64,000 bases of DNA from Pseudomonas monsensis (GTDB taxonomy: Bacteria > Pseudomonadota > Gammaproteobacteria > Pseudomonadales > Pseudomonadaceae): the NCBI RefSeq assembly GCF_014268495.2, contig NZ_CP077087.1, positions 4,157,501 to 4,221,500 on the forward strand, read 5' to 3'. Position 1 is the first letter of the stretch. The number at the start of each line of letters is the position of its first letter. A program made the translations under genes and the position numbers. Of the stretch, positions 47,312 to 56,200 are shown in pieces. The notes below the pieces were generated by a model. The model was not told the DNA's origin. It did no database searches and was given only the letters and a program-made list of their open reading frames with translations.

Positions 47312-47512
47312 TTACAGTTCTTTGCTCTGGTCGTCTTTCTTCTCGTTGACGACGACCGGGTCGCGAGCCTGTTCCTTGGCGACGAACAGCTCTACGGCGC
47401 GGTCATTGGCGCTCATCATGCGATCGAAAGTACGGTCACCACCGCCTTCGGCCAAGGCCAGGGACGACAGCATCAGGGCGGCTGCGAAGGTGCTCAGTCG
47501 GGCGAATTTCAT
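47312..47512 (-). CDS. PtrA-like small secreted protein
   Basis: The 66-residue protein has a signal peptide (MKFARLSTFAAALMLSSLALA) followed by EGGGDRTFDRMMSANDRAVE and a charged tail ending KKDDQSKEL. It resembles the N-terminal domain of PtrA, a copper-induced periplasmic protein of P. aeruginosa encoded next to copRS. The gene is first behind the box at 47585-47600, and the 110-residue paralogue follows after 66 bp. A metal-stress role is inferred from context. Confidence 0.78.
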   Translation of the reverse strand: MKFARLSTFAAALMLSSLALAEGGGDRTFDRMMSANDRAVELFVAKEQARDPVVVNEKKDDQSKEL

Positions 47513-47561
47513 CGTTGATTCCTCGTTTAAGTAGCTGACGGGATCAAGGTAACAAGGCGCA

Positions 47562-47600
47562 CCTTTCGTGACGGTGGCGGGGGAATTACAGATTCGTCAT
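47562..47600 (-). promoter_or_regulatory. Cop/Czc-type box and promoter of the ptrA-like gene
   Basis: On the minus strand: ATGACG-AATCT-GTAAT (47600-47585), 17 bp with CACC at the same place as in the other two copies, then GAAAGG in the -10 position (47567-47562). Confidence 0.65.
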
Positions 47601-47614
47601 GTACGTATACAAAA

Positions 47615-47706
47615 CCTGCAGGAGTGCGCCTGCTCGCGATGGCGGTGGGCCAGCCGATGTAAATCCGGCTGATAGACCGATATCGCGAGCAGGTTCACCC
47701 CTACAA
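47615..47706. repeat. REPIN downstream of czcA
   Basis: Arms CCTGCAGGAGTGCGCCTGCT... (47615-47641) and inverse TATCGCGAGCAGGTTCACCC (47681-47706). It lies between the metal box of the small-protein genes and the 3' end of czcA, which has no other terminator. Confidence 0.85.
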
Positions 47707-47710
47707 AAGA

Positions 47711-50700
47711 TCACGGCCCAGTGGGGATCGGGTCCTCATCCCGGCGATGGGCGATCTGGTACAGCGCAGGCAAGATCAGCAACGTGAGGATCGTCGAAGA
47801 CAGAATCCCGCCAATCACCACCGTCGCCAACGGCCGCTGCACTTCCGCGCCGGTACCTGTCGCAAGTGCCATCGGAATAAAGCCCAGCGACGCCACCAGC
47901 GCCGTCATCAACACCGGCCGCAAGCGCGTCAGCGCGCCGACATTAATCGCCTCCGCCAGCGACCTTCCCTCTTCACGCAAATTGCGAATGAACGCGATCA
48001 TCACCAACCCGTTGAGCACCGCCACCCCGGACAATGCGATAAACCCCACGCCAGCCGAAATCGACAACGGAATATCGCGCAACCACAGCGCCATGACGCC
48101 GCCGGTCAAGGCAAACGGAATCCCGGTAAACACCAGCAAGCCGTCCTTGAGATTGTTGAACATCATGAACAGCAACCCGAACACCAGCAGCAACGCCACC
48201 GGCACCACAATCTGCAAGCGCCTGGCCGCCGATTGCAGTTGCTCGAATTGCCCGCCCCAACGGGTCCAGTAACCGGCCGGGACCTGCACATCGCGCTCGA
48301 TCACCTCACCGGCCTCGCTGACAAACGAACCGATATCGCGCCCGCGCACGTTGGCGCTGACGATCACCAGACGCTTGCCGTTTTCGCGGCTGACCTGATT
48401 CGGCCCGAGCACCAGGTCGAGGCTGGCGACGTCCTTCAGCGCGATAAAACCGATCTGATTCGCCGCACCGCTCAGCGCCGGCACCGGAATCAGCAACGCC
48501 GCCAGGCCGTCGATGTCCTTGCGCATGGCATCGGACAAGCGCACCACCATGTCGAAACGCCGATCGCCCTCGTACAAGGTGCCGGCCTGACGCCCGCCCA
48601 CTGCGACGGCGATGGTGTCCTGCACATCGCCAACGTTGAGGCCATAACGCGCCGCCTTGTCGCGGTCGATGTTAATGGTCAACACCGGCAACCCGGTGGT
48701 CTGCTCGACCTTCACTTCAGACGCGCCGCTGACCTTCTGCATCGCTGCCGCAATCTTCGCCGCCGTGGCGTTGAGTACGTCCATGTCATCGCCGAACACC
48801 TTGACCGCGACATCGCTGCGCACGCCGGAGATCAGTTCGTTGAAGCGCAACTGGATCGGCTGCGACAGTTCATAGTTGCTGCCCGGCAACGTCGCGGCAG
48901 CGGCTTGCAGTTCAGCCATCAGGGTTTCACGGGGCTTTTTCGGGTCTGGCCATTGGTCTATGGGTTTGAGCATCACGTAACTGTCGGAGATGTTCGGTGG
49001 CATAGGGTCGGAAGCGATTTCGGCGGTGCCGGTGCGGGCAAAGACGCGTTCGACTTCCGGCACTTTCGCCAGAATCAAGGTCTCCAGCCGCTGCTGCATG
49101 TCCACCGACTGCGTCAGGCTGGTGCCCGGCACGCGCAACGCTTGCAGGGCAAAATCGCCTTCGCTGAGGCTCGGCACAAACTCGCTGCCCATGCGACTGG
49201 TGAGCACGCCGCTGAGCACGATCACGGCCATCGCCGCGCCCACTGCGATTGCCCGATGACTCATCACCCACGCCAGCGCCGGCGCATACACCCGGCGCGC
49301 GCCACGCATCACCGCGCCCTCTTCTTCCTTGACCTTGCCGGTGACGAACAGCGCAATCGCCGCCGGCACGAAGGTCACGGAAAGCAACATGGCACCGAGC
49401 AACGCGATGACCACGGTGAACGCCATCGGGTGGAACATTTTCCCTTCGACGCCGCTCAGGGCGAAGATCGGCAGGTACACCACCATGATGATCAACTGGC
49501 CGAAAATCAGCGGCCGCCGCGCCTCTTTCGCTGCGGCAAAGACTTCCCTGAAACGCTCGGCACGGCTCAGCAAACGGCCGTGATGCTGCTGCGCATGGGC
49601 CAAGCGGCGCAGGGTGTTTTCGACGATCACCACCGCGCCGTCGACAATAATCCCGAAGTCCAGCGCGCCGAGGCTCATCAGGTTGGCACTGACCTTGTTG
49701 CTGAACATGCCGGTGAAGGTGAACAGCATCGACAGCGGAATCACCATCGCGGTAATCAGCGCCGCACGGATATTACCGAGGAACAGGAACAGAATCGCAA
49801 TGACCAAGACCGCGCCTTCAACGAGGTTTTTCTTCACCGTGGCAATGGCTTTGTCGACGAGGTACGTGCGGTCGTACACCGGCACAGCAATCACCCCTTG
49901 GGGCAGGGATTTATTGATCTGTTCGAGCTTGCTCGCGACCGCTTGCGACACGGTACGGCTGTTCTCGCCGATCAGCATGAACACGGTGCCCAGCACCACT
50001 TCCCGACCGTTTTCGGTGGCCGCACCGCTGCGCAATTCACGGCCGATTTCGACGCTGGCGACGTTCTTCACCCGGATCGGCGTGCCGTCGACGTTGGCCA
50101 TGACGATGTTGGCGATGTCCTCGGTGCTCGCCACTTGCCCCGGTGCGCGGATCAGCAACTGCTCGCCGCTGCGCTCGATATAACCGGCGCCGACGTTGGC
50201 GTTGTTGCGCTCCAGCGCGGTGACCAGATCGGTGAGGGTCAGCTTGTACGCGGCGAGGCGTTTCGGGTCCGGCGCGATCTGATACTCCTTGGCGAAACCA
50301 CCGATGGTGTTGATCTCGGCCACGCCCGGGACGTTGCGCAGTTGCGGCTTGATGATCCAGTCCTGAATCACCCGCAGATCGGTCGGCGTGTACGCGGTGC
50401 CGTCGTCCTTGAGCGCGCCCTCCTTCGCCTCAACCGTCCACAGAAAAATCTCGCCGAGCCCGGTAGAGATCGGCCCCATCACCGCCTCTGCGCCTTCAGG
50501 CAATTGCTCCCTGGCGATCTGCAAACGCTCGTTGACCAATTGACGGGCGAAGAACAGGTCAGTGCCGTCCTTGAAGATCACCGTCACTTGCGACAGCCCC
50601 GAACGCGACAGCGAACGGGTCTGTTCGAGTGCCGGCAGACCGGCCATGGCGGTTTCAATCGGGAAGGTGATGCGCTGTTCGGTTTCCAGCGGCGAAAACC

Positions 50701-50863
50701 CGGCGGCGCCGGTGTTGATCTGTACCTGAACGTTGGTGATGTCGGGCACGGCGTCGATCGGCAGCTTTTGATAACTGGCGATGCCGAGGCCGGCCATAAG
50801 CAGAACGGCGAGCAGCACAATGATGCGCTGCTCGATGGCAAACTGGATCAGGCGTTCGAACAT
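47711..50863 (-). CDS. czcA: Heavy-metal efflux RND transporter CzcA
   Basis: Inner-membrane proton/metal antiporter of a tripartite efflux pump, probably exporting Zn, Co and Cd from periplasm and cytoplasm. The 1050-residue protein has 12 predicted membrane helices in the duplicated RND layout (MFERLIQFAIEQRIIVLLAVLL at the N terminus). The HME-class signature LDFGIIVDGAVVIVENTLRR with two conserved aspartates and a glutamate in the fourth helix supports divalent metals rather than drugs. It is the last gene of czcCBA. Confidence 0.93.
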   Translation of the reverse strand: MFERLIQFAIEQRIIVLLAVLLMAGLGIASYQKLPIDAVPDITNVQVQINTGAAGFSPLETEQRITFPIETAMAGLPALEQTRSLSRSGLSQVTVIFKDGTDLFFARQLVNERLQIAREQLPEGAEAVMGPISTGLGEIFLWTVEAKEGALKDDGTAYTPTDLRVIQDWIIKPQLRNVPGVAEINTIGGFAKEYQIAPDPKRLAAYKLTLTDLVTALERNNANVGAGYIERSGEQLLIRAPGQVASTEDIANIVMANVDGTPIRVKNVASVEIGRELRSGAATENGREVVLGTVFMLIGENSRTVSQAVASKLEQINKSLPQGVIAVPVYDRTYLVDKAIATVKKNLVEGAVLVIAILFLFLGNIRAALITAMVIPLSMLFTFTGMFSNKVSANLMSLGALDFGIIVDGAVVIVENTLRRLAHAQQHHGRLLSRAERFREVFAAAKEARRPLIFGQLIIMVVYLPIFALSGVEGKMFHPMAFTVVIALLGAMLLSVTFVPAAIALFVTGKVKEEEGAVMRGARRVYAPALAWVMSHRAIAVGAAMAVIVLSGVLTSRMGSEFVPSLSEGDFALQALRVPGTSLTQSVDMQQRLETLILAKVPEVERVFARTGTAEIASDPMPPNISDSYVMLKPIDQWPDPKKPRETLMAELQAAAATLPGSNYELSQPIQLRFNELISGVRSDVAVKVFGDDMDVLNATAAKIAAAMQKVSGASEVKVEQTTGLPVLTINIDRDKAARYGLNVGDVQDTIAVAVGGRQAGTLYEGDRRFDMVVRLSDAMRKDIDGLAALLIPVPALSGAANQIGFIALKDVASLDLVLGPNQVSRENGKRLVIVSANVRGRDIGSFVSEAGEVIERDVQVPAGYWTRWGGQFEQLQSAARRLQIVVPVALLLVFGLLFMMFNNLKDGLLVFTGIPFALTGGVMALWLRDIPLSISAGVGFIALSGVAVLNGLVMIAFIRNLREEGRSLAEAINVGALTRLRPVLMTALVASLGFIPMALATGTGAEVQRPLATVVIGGILSSTILTLLILPALYQIAHRRDEDPIPTGP

Positions 50864-50878
50864 GAGGACCTTCCAGAA

Positions 50879-52072
50879 TTAATGGCTGTGCTCGGCCGAG
50901 GCTTTGCCCAGCTCCGACTTGAGGACGAAGCTGCCGGCGCTGGCGACTTGCGCGCCCGGTTCCAGCCCCTGAATGATTTCGACGTGGCCGGCTGCACGGC
51001 CGCCCAGCTCCACCGCTTGCGCCTTGAAGCCATCATCGGTTCGGACGAACACCGTGGGTTTGTCCTCGACGGTCTGGATCGCGGTCTCCGGCACAGCGAC
51101 TTTCACTTCGCGGCTGTCGGTGGCCACCCGTGCGCTGACGAACAGCCCCGGGCGCCATGAGCCCTGCGGGTTTTCCAGCGTCACGCGAACGGTCGCGGTG
51201 CGGGTCTGTTCACCGAGCAGACTGCCGACGTAAGCCACGTTGCCAGTCACTTCGGCTTTCAGTTCAGGCGCGCTGACGGTCACCGGTTTGCCCACCTGCA
51301 CCTTGGTCAAGTCCTTGGGTGAAACACCGAACGTGACCCATACACGGGACAAGTCGGACAGGGTGAAAGCAGCCGTGCTTTCATCGACCACCTCGCCGGG
51401 TGTCAGGTGTTTTTCCACCACCACGCCGTCGAACGGTGCGCGCAGTTCGTAGCGATTGCCGCCGCTGGCGACCACGCTGCCGCTGAGCACACTGATTTTC
51501 TGTCGAGCATTGTTCATGGTGATTTCCGCTTCTTGCAGTGCCTGGCGAGCCTGTAAGAAATCCTGTTCGGCGGAGATCTTGTCCTGCCAGAGTTTTTTCT
51601 CGCGCTCGTAGGTTGTCCGCGCCAAGGCCAGACGGCGTTGCGCAGCCGCCTGTTCGCTGCGTTGATCGGAGATCTGCTGGCTGGCGATCACCGCCAGTAA
51701 CTGACCTTTTTTCACCGGTTGCCCAAGGTTGACCGCCACTGACTCGACCACTCCCGGCACTCGCGGCACAACGTGGGCGGTGCGATCCTCGTCGAAACGC
51801 ACTTCACCGGGGAACGACAGGCCGAGGCTGAAGCTCTGCGCCTGCGCCTCGGCCAGTTGAATGCCCGCCGAGGTGATCTGCTCGGCGCTCAATTCGATAT
51901 GCCCCTCTTCGTCATGCTCGCCTTCGGCTGCCGCGTTTTCTTCGGCGTGATCCGCATGTTCTGTCGCCTCATCGGCGTGAGCCTCGAGCGGTGCATTGCC
52001 CGCCCACATCGAGCCGATGCCAATGCCCAGCGCCAAGGTCGCCACCGCGACCACCATCAGTTTTTTATCCAT
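50879..52072 (-). CDS. czcB: Efflux periplasmic adaptor CzcB
   Basis: Membrane-fusion protein joining CzcA to the outer-membrane channel. The 397-residue protein has an N-terminal membrane anchor, then a metal-ligand-rich segment (HADEATEHADHAEENAAAEG, about residues 32-51, continuing EHDEEGH). The rest has the adaptor architecture: barrel-sandwich (VVPRVPGVVESVAVNLGQPVKKG), coiled-coil hairpin, lipoyl and beta-barrel domains. It ends in AEHSH. The ATG at 52072 gives MDKKLMVVAVATLALG. Confidence 0.92.
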   Translation of the reverse strand: MDKKLMVVAVATLALGIGIGSMWAGNAPLEAHADEATEHADHAEENAAAEGEHDEEGHIELSAEQITSAGIQLAEAQAQSFSLGLSFPGEVRFDEDRTAHVVPRVPGVVESVAVNLGQPVKKGQLLAVIASQQISDQRSEQAAAQRRLALARTTYEREKKLWQDKISAEQDFLQARQALQEAEITMNNARQKISVLSGSVVASGGNRYELRAPFDGVVVEKHLTPGEVVDESTAAFTLSDLSRVWVTFGVSPKDLTKVQVGKPVTVSAPELKAEVTGNVAYVGSLLGEQTRTATVRVTLENPQGSWRPGLFVSARVATDSREVKVAVPETAIQTVEDKPTVFVRTDDGFKAQAVELGGRAAGHVEIIQGLEPGAQVASAGSFVLKSELGKASAEHSH

Positions 52073-52121
52073 GCAAACTCCTCTGCGCCGTGCCCGCGCG
52101 CAGTGATGTGAAAAGTCAAAT

Positions 52122-53348
52122 TCAAGGGCTGACACTGAGGTCGCCGAAGATCCGTTCGAGGCGCACGCGGGCGTCGGTCGCCTCGCTGACGGCCTGGATG
52201 TATTGGCTGCGCGCGGCGATCAACGTGCGTTGGGCGTCGAGCACATCGAGGAAGCCGAACTTGCCCATTTCGAAACCACGGGTGGCGCTGTCCACCGCAC
52301 TTTGCGCAGCGGGCAGGATGGTCTGATTGAAGGCTTTGACTTCGCCGTTGGCGGTCTGCCATTGCTCGAGGCTGGTCTGGATTTCCGTGCGCAAACGCAG
52401 CTCGGTGGCGTTGCGCAGATCCCGCGCCTGATCGGTTCGGCGAGCAGCGGCGAGCACGTTGCCCTGATTGCGGTTGAACAACGGAATCGGCATCGACAGC
52501 CCGACCACGTTGACCCGCTCGCGCTCGGTTTCGCTGTACTGACTGCCGATACTCACGGTGAGGTCGGGAATGCGCTGGGACTTTTCCAGGCCCAGCGACG
52601 CTTCGCGCTGATCAATCTGCAACGTGGCCAGACGCAATTCGGCGGTCTCGTTCAGACGTTCGAGCAATTTTGTCGGTGGTGGAACGGCCGGCATGCTTTG
52701 CGTGGGTGCCTGCACCTTGGTCAACGTCGGCAACGGCGCGCCCATGACCTGCGCCAGTTGTTGGTACGCGGTGGCCTGATCGCGTTCGGCTCGGCTCAGT
52801 TCAAGGCGCACTTCCGAGAGCTGCACTTGCGCCCGCGTACCCTCGACCGGCGACGATTTACCCGCCTCGATCCGCCCTTGCGCCACCCGCACACCGTGCT
52901 CGGCCAATTGCAGAGATTGCCGGGACAGCTGCAAACGCTGCTGCGCGGTTTGCGCACTGTTGAACGCCTGAATTACATCGGCACGCAAGGCATTGCGCTT
53001 GCGCTCCAGTTCGATGCCGGCAGCGTCCTGCGCGCGGCTGGCGACGTCGATGCGGGCGCCGCGTTTGCCGCCCAGTTCGATCGGCTGGCTGAGCATCACC
53101 GTGGTGGTGCGCGAGTTGCGCCGGGTGTCTTCAGCCTCCCACGACACCTCGGGGTTGGGGATCAGGCCTGCCTGCTGGCGATCGCCCTCGGCAATCCCGA
53201 TTTCCCACTGCGCGGCGGCCAGATCCGGGTTGCCGGCGAAGGCCGTTTGCAGGGCCTGCTCCAGAGTCAGGGTCGATGCAACCGCAAGGTTTGCAGTGGC
53301 CAGCAACAGAATGCCGCTGGCTATTTTTTTCAGGCGTGATCGCGCCAT
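52122..53348 (-). CDS. czcC: Outer-membrane efflux channel CzcC (TolC family)
   Basis: Trimeric outer-membrane factor of the metal pump. The protein from ATG 53348 has 408 residues: signal peptide MARSRLKKIASGILLLATAN... cut after AVAS, then two TolC repeats with LTLEQALQTAFAGNPDLAAAQ-type and LGLEKSQRIPDLTVSIGSQY segments. A TTG at 53390 and one at 53372 behind AAAGGAAG are alternative starts that would lengthen the N terminus by 8-14 residues. First gene of czcCBA, with a metal box upstream. Confidence 0.9.
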   Translation of the reverse strand: MARSRLKKIASGILLLATANLAVASTLTLEQALQTAFAGNPDLAAAQWEIGIAEGDRQQAGLIPNPEVSWEAEDTRRNSRTTTVMLSQPIELGGKRGARIDVASRAQDAAGIELERKRNALRADVIQAFNSAQTAQQRLQLSRQSLQLAEHGVRVAQGRIEAGKSSPVEGTRAQVQLSEVRLELSRAERDQATAYQQLAQVMGAPLPTLTKVQAPTQSMPAVPPPTKLLERLNETAELRLATLQIDQREASLGLEKSQRIPDLTVSIGSQYSETERERVNVVGLSMPIPLFNRNQGNVLAAARRTDQARDLRNATELRLRTEIQTSLEQWQTANGEVKAFNQTILPAAQSAVDSATRGFEMGKFGFLDVLDAQRTLIAARSQYIQAVSEATDARVRLERIFGDLSVSP

Positions 53349-53423
53349 CAGTTCTGTTAAACCGGGCAATGGAAGACTTCCTTTAATCAAGAATCTTTGA
53401 TGCCGCCACGGTAGAGTTTTGAA

Positions 53424-53462
53424 CTTATCGACAAGGTGACTGGAAGATTACAAATCCGTCAT
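53424..53462 (-). promoter_or_regulatory. Cop/Czc-type box and promoter of czcCBA
   Basis: On the minus strand: ATGACG-GATTT-GTAAT (53462-53447), 17 bp with CACC, then GATAAG (53429-53424), a 4/6 match to the -10 consensus. This layout is the same as before the porin and the ptrA-like gene. Confidence 0.7.
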
Positions 53463-53685
53463 CCACGGTTTGCCGAAGTTGTTTTGTTCTAGGATGCGAA
53501 GTGCAAACGGTTCTATCGAAATACATCGAAACAAAAACACAATAGTTATCTGCTGAACAGCACTTGCGGGAATCAAACTCATAAGGATTTTGTGGCTTTT
53601 GCTGCGACCGGCTGTCGCAGAGCACCGTTTTAAAGCGCTTGGCGGTTGACCCTGTAGCCACTACAACCTTTATTGTCCGGACTTC

Positions 53686-53867
53686 CCCTCACCCCAGCCC
53701 TCTCCCGGGGGAGAGGGAGCCGACCGAGGTGTATGACACTTTCCATCGACCTGTTAAATCAAGTCGACTATGGATTCCGTAAAGATGTTCCACGTCGGTG
53801 CAGTTCTGAAGCCCCTCACCCTAACCCTCTCCCTCTGGGAGAGGGTTAGGGTGAGGGTGAGGGGCTT
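53686..53867. repeat. Dispersed repeat with long hairpins upstream of czcR
   Basis: Two CCCCTCACCC-type elements related to those at 10779. The first has stem CCCTCTCCC/GGGAGAGGG-like (53698-53717). The second is a perfect 21-bp hairpin with a TCT loop (53813-53857). The remaining part of the czcC-czcR gap, 53463-53685 and 53868-53965, shows no gene; it is AT-rich just before czcR. Confidence 0.8.
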
Positions 53868-53965
53868 CTTATCGTTAAAGAACAACGTCCGGAAGACCTT
53901 ACAAAAACAATAACTTTCCCGGCCACCTTAATTAAATATCCATTAAATAAAATTGGTGATAGATC

Positions 53966-54640
53966 ATGCGAATCCTTGTCGTCGAGGACGAGCTTAAAGC
54001 TGCCGAATACTTGCATCAGGGTTTGACCGAAAGTGGTTATATCGTTGACCACGCCGCCACCGGTGCCGATGGATTGCATCTGGCGCAACAGCAGACTTAT
54101 GACCTGATCATTCTCGACGTGAACCTGCCGGAACTGGACGGCTGGGGCGTGCTGGAACAACTGCGCCGCACCCACTCAACGCGGGTGATGATGCTCACCG
54201 CACGCGGGCGGCTGGCGGACAAGATCCGCGGTCTGGACCTGGGCGCCGATGACTATCTGGTCAAGCCGTTCGAGTTTCCCGAACTGCTGGCGCGGGTGCG
54301 CACCTTGATGCGCCGCAGCGAAAACATCCCGGTGCCGCAGGTACTGAAAGTCGCCGATCTGGAACTCGATCCGGGCCGCCATCGGGCGTTTCGTGGCGCG
54401 CAGCGCATCGACCTGACCACCAAGGAGTTCGCCCTGCTGCACCTGCTGATGCGCCAGTCCGGCGAGGTGCTGACCCGCACGCAGATCATCTCGCTGGTGT
54501 GGGACATGAACTTCGATTGCGACACCAACGTGGTCGAAGTGTCGATCCGCCGCTTGCGGGCAAAAATCGACGACCCGTTCGAGCACAAGCTGATCCATAC
54601 CCTGCGCGGTGTCGGTTACGTGCTGGAGGCGCGGGAATGA
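53966..54640 (+). CDS. czcR: Response regulator CzcR/CopR type
   Basis: OmpR-family transcription factor. The 224-residue protein has a receiver domain with acidic pocket VVEDE, phosphoacceptor Asp51 in LIILDVNLPELDG, and the switch Lys in YLVKPFEFPE. A C-terminal winged helix follows (LTTKEFALLHLLMRQSGEVL and SIRRLRAKIDDPF). It is divergent from czcCBA and coupled to the kinase gene (ATGA overlap). It is the obvious candidate to bind the three ATGACn-N5-GTAAT boxes in this window. CopR and CzcR cannot be told apart confidently by eye. Confidence 0.9.
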   Translation: MRILVVEDELKAAEYLHQGLTESGYIVDHAATGADGLHLAQQQTYDLIILDVNLPELDGWGVLEQLRRTHSTRVMMLTARGRLADKIRGLDLGADDYLVKPFEFPELLARVRTLMRRSENIPVPQVLKVADLELDPGRHRAFRGAQRIDLTTKEFALLHLLMRQSGEVLTRTQIISLVWDMNFDCDTNVVEVSIRRLRAKIDDPFEHKLIHTLRGVGYVLEARE

Positions 54641-56070
54641 AGCCGGCCAGCCTGTCGATGCGCCTCGGTCTGACAGTGAGTACGCTCGGCGCGATGCTGG
54701 TGGTGTTTCTGGCGATCCTGGCGTATTTCGCCCTGACCCATGAGCTCAACGCGCTGTCGCGCGACAGCCTGCAAAAGAAGATGGCGCAGGTGGAGCACAG
54801 CCTGTCGCTGTACGTCGACGCCAAGGAAGTCAGTGGCAAGCCGCACATTCTGCTCGATCAGGTCATGGGCCATGACAACCTGACGCTGACCATTTATGAC
54901 CGCTTGAACCTGCGTTCGCCGTTGCTCAAAGCCGGCTCCGGGCTGAGGGATCCGCGGGTCGAATTGCGGGCAGTGCGAGCGGCGACCGATCAGTTGACCT
55001 ACAGCGACAGTACCGATGCCGAGGGGGCGAAATTCCTTACCGCATCGAAGTTGATTCGGCTCAAGGATGGCAACCGCGTGCCGGTGTTGCTGTCGATGGA
55101 CAACGCCCACGATCAGGCCTTGCTCAGCGCCTATCTGCGCTCGACGCTGATTGCCCTGCCGCTGTTGCTGGTGTTCATCGGCCTCACAGCGTGGGGTGCG
55201 GTGCAGCGCGGCCTGGCGCCGATGCGCGAGTTTCGCAAAGTGGCGGCGATGGTCTCGACCCAGGACCTGGACCATCGGCTGTCGGTGGTGAACATGCCAC
55301 AGGAATTGAGCGAACTGGCCCAGGGCATCAACGTCATGCTGCATCGGCTGGATGCCGGGGTGCAGCAGTTGTCGCAGTTCTCCGATGACCTGGCCCATGA
55401 GCTGCGCACGCCGATCAACAACCTGATGGGCAAAGCCCAGGTGACCTTGTCCCGCGAACGCACAACCGAGGAATACAAGGACGTATTGGTGTCCTGCACC
55501 GAGGAGCTGGAGCGCGTGGCGCGGATTGTTTCGGACATGCTGTTTCTGGCGCAAGTCAGTCATCCGTCGGCGCTGGCGCCGTTTGAATCGGTGGCGCTGG
55601 AGGCTGAGGTCGCAAAAGTGGCCGAAATGTTTTCGTTGTCGGCGCAGGAAAAGAACATTCACATGAACGTCGTCGGCAGCGCGTCGGTGCAGGGTGACCG
55701 GTTGATGATTCAGCGGGCGGTTTCCAATTTGCTGTCGAATGCGCTGCGCCACTGCCCGGAGGGGAAAACCGTGACGCTGCTGATCGAGCAAGGCGCGACA
55801 CAGGCTTCGCTGTTGGTGAGCAATCCGGGGGCGGGGATCGAGGCGCAGCATCTGCCGCATCTGTTCGATCGTTTCTACCGCGTCGACAGCGCCCGCTCGC
55901 GTTCGCAGGGCAGCACCGGGCTGGGGCTGGCGATTGTGCGCTCGATCATGAGCCTGCATCAGGGGGTGGCGGAGGTGAAAAGCCTGCCCGGCGCCATGAC
56001 CGTGTTCCGCTTGGGCTTTCCTGTGGCGACACCAATGGCCCCATCGCTGGCAAGCCAGCTCCCACAGTGA
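54637..56070 (+). CDS. czcS: Heavy-metal sensor histidine kinase CzcS/CopS type
   Basis: Inner-membrane sensor kinase partner of the preceding regulator. The 477-residue protein has helices near residues 10-32 and 168-188 bounding a periplasmic sensor domain of the CusS/CzcS type. A HAMP domain follows, then the H-box FSDDLAHELRTPINNLMGKA near 255, an N-box VSNLLSNALRHCPEGK, and the G-box STGLGLAIVRSIMSLHQG. The last ten or so residues (APSLASQLPQ) are encoded by a REP element that supplies the stop codon. Confidence 0.9.
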   Translation: MKPASLSMRLGLTVSTLGAMLVVFLAILAYFALTHELNALSRDSLQKKMAQVEHSLSLYVDAKEVSGKPHILLDQVMGHDNLTLTIYDRLNLRSPLLKAGSGLRDPRVELRAVRAATDQLTYSDSTDAEGAKFLTASKLIRLKDGNRVPVLLSMDNAHDQALLSAYLRSTLIALPLLLVFIGLTAWGAVQRGLAPMREFRKVAAMVSTQDLDHRLSVVNMPQELSELAQGINVMLHRLDAGVQQLSQFSDDLAHELRTPINNLMGKAQVTLSRERTTEEYKDVLVSCTEELERVARIVSDMLFLAQVSHPSALAPFESVALEAEVAKVAEMFSLSAQEKNIHMNVVGSASVQGDRLMIQRAVSNLLSNALRHCPEGKTVTLLIEQGATQASLLVSNPGAGIEAQHLPHLFDRFYRVDSARSRSQGSTGLGLAIVRSIMSLHQGVAEVKSLPGAMTVFRLGFPVATPMAPSLASQLPQ

Positions 56071-56137
56071 ATTGCGGTGTACACAGAGTTTTGTGCACAC
56101 CACAGAAACCTGTGGGAGCTGGCTTGCCAGCGATGGC
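56043..56137. repeat. REPIN overlapping the 3' end of czcS
   Basis: Arms CATCGCTGGCAAGCCAGCTC... (56042-56067, inside the czcS reading frame) and inverse TGTGGGAGCTGGCTTGCCAG... (56111-56137). Confidence 0.9.
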
Positions 56138-56156
56138 GGTCGATCAAGCACAAATG

Positions 56157-56184
56157 AAAACGGCACCTTGCGGTGCCGTTTGCC
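56157..56184 (-). terminator. Terminator of the ABC importer operon
   Basis: Stem AAACGGCACC/GGTGCCGTTT with a four-base loop and TTTT on the minus strand, just past the binding-protein stop. It may serve czcS too. Confidence 0.82.
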
Positions 56185-56200
56185 TTTCACCGTTCCACTA

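Noticed and set aside
47747..51160. 1137-codon plus-strand open frame opposite czcA and czcB
   Set aside because: Crosses the czcA/czcB boundary in antisense and has His/Arg/Gln-rich composition without domains.
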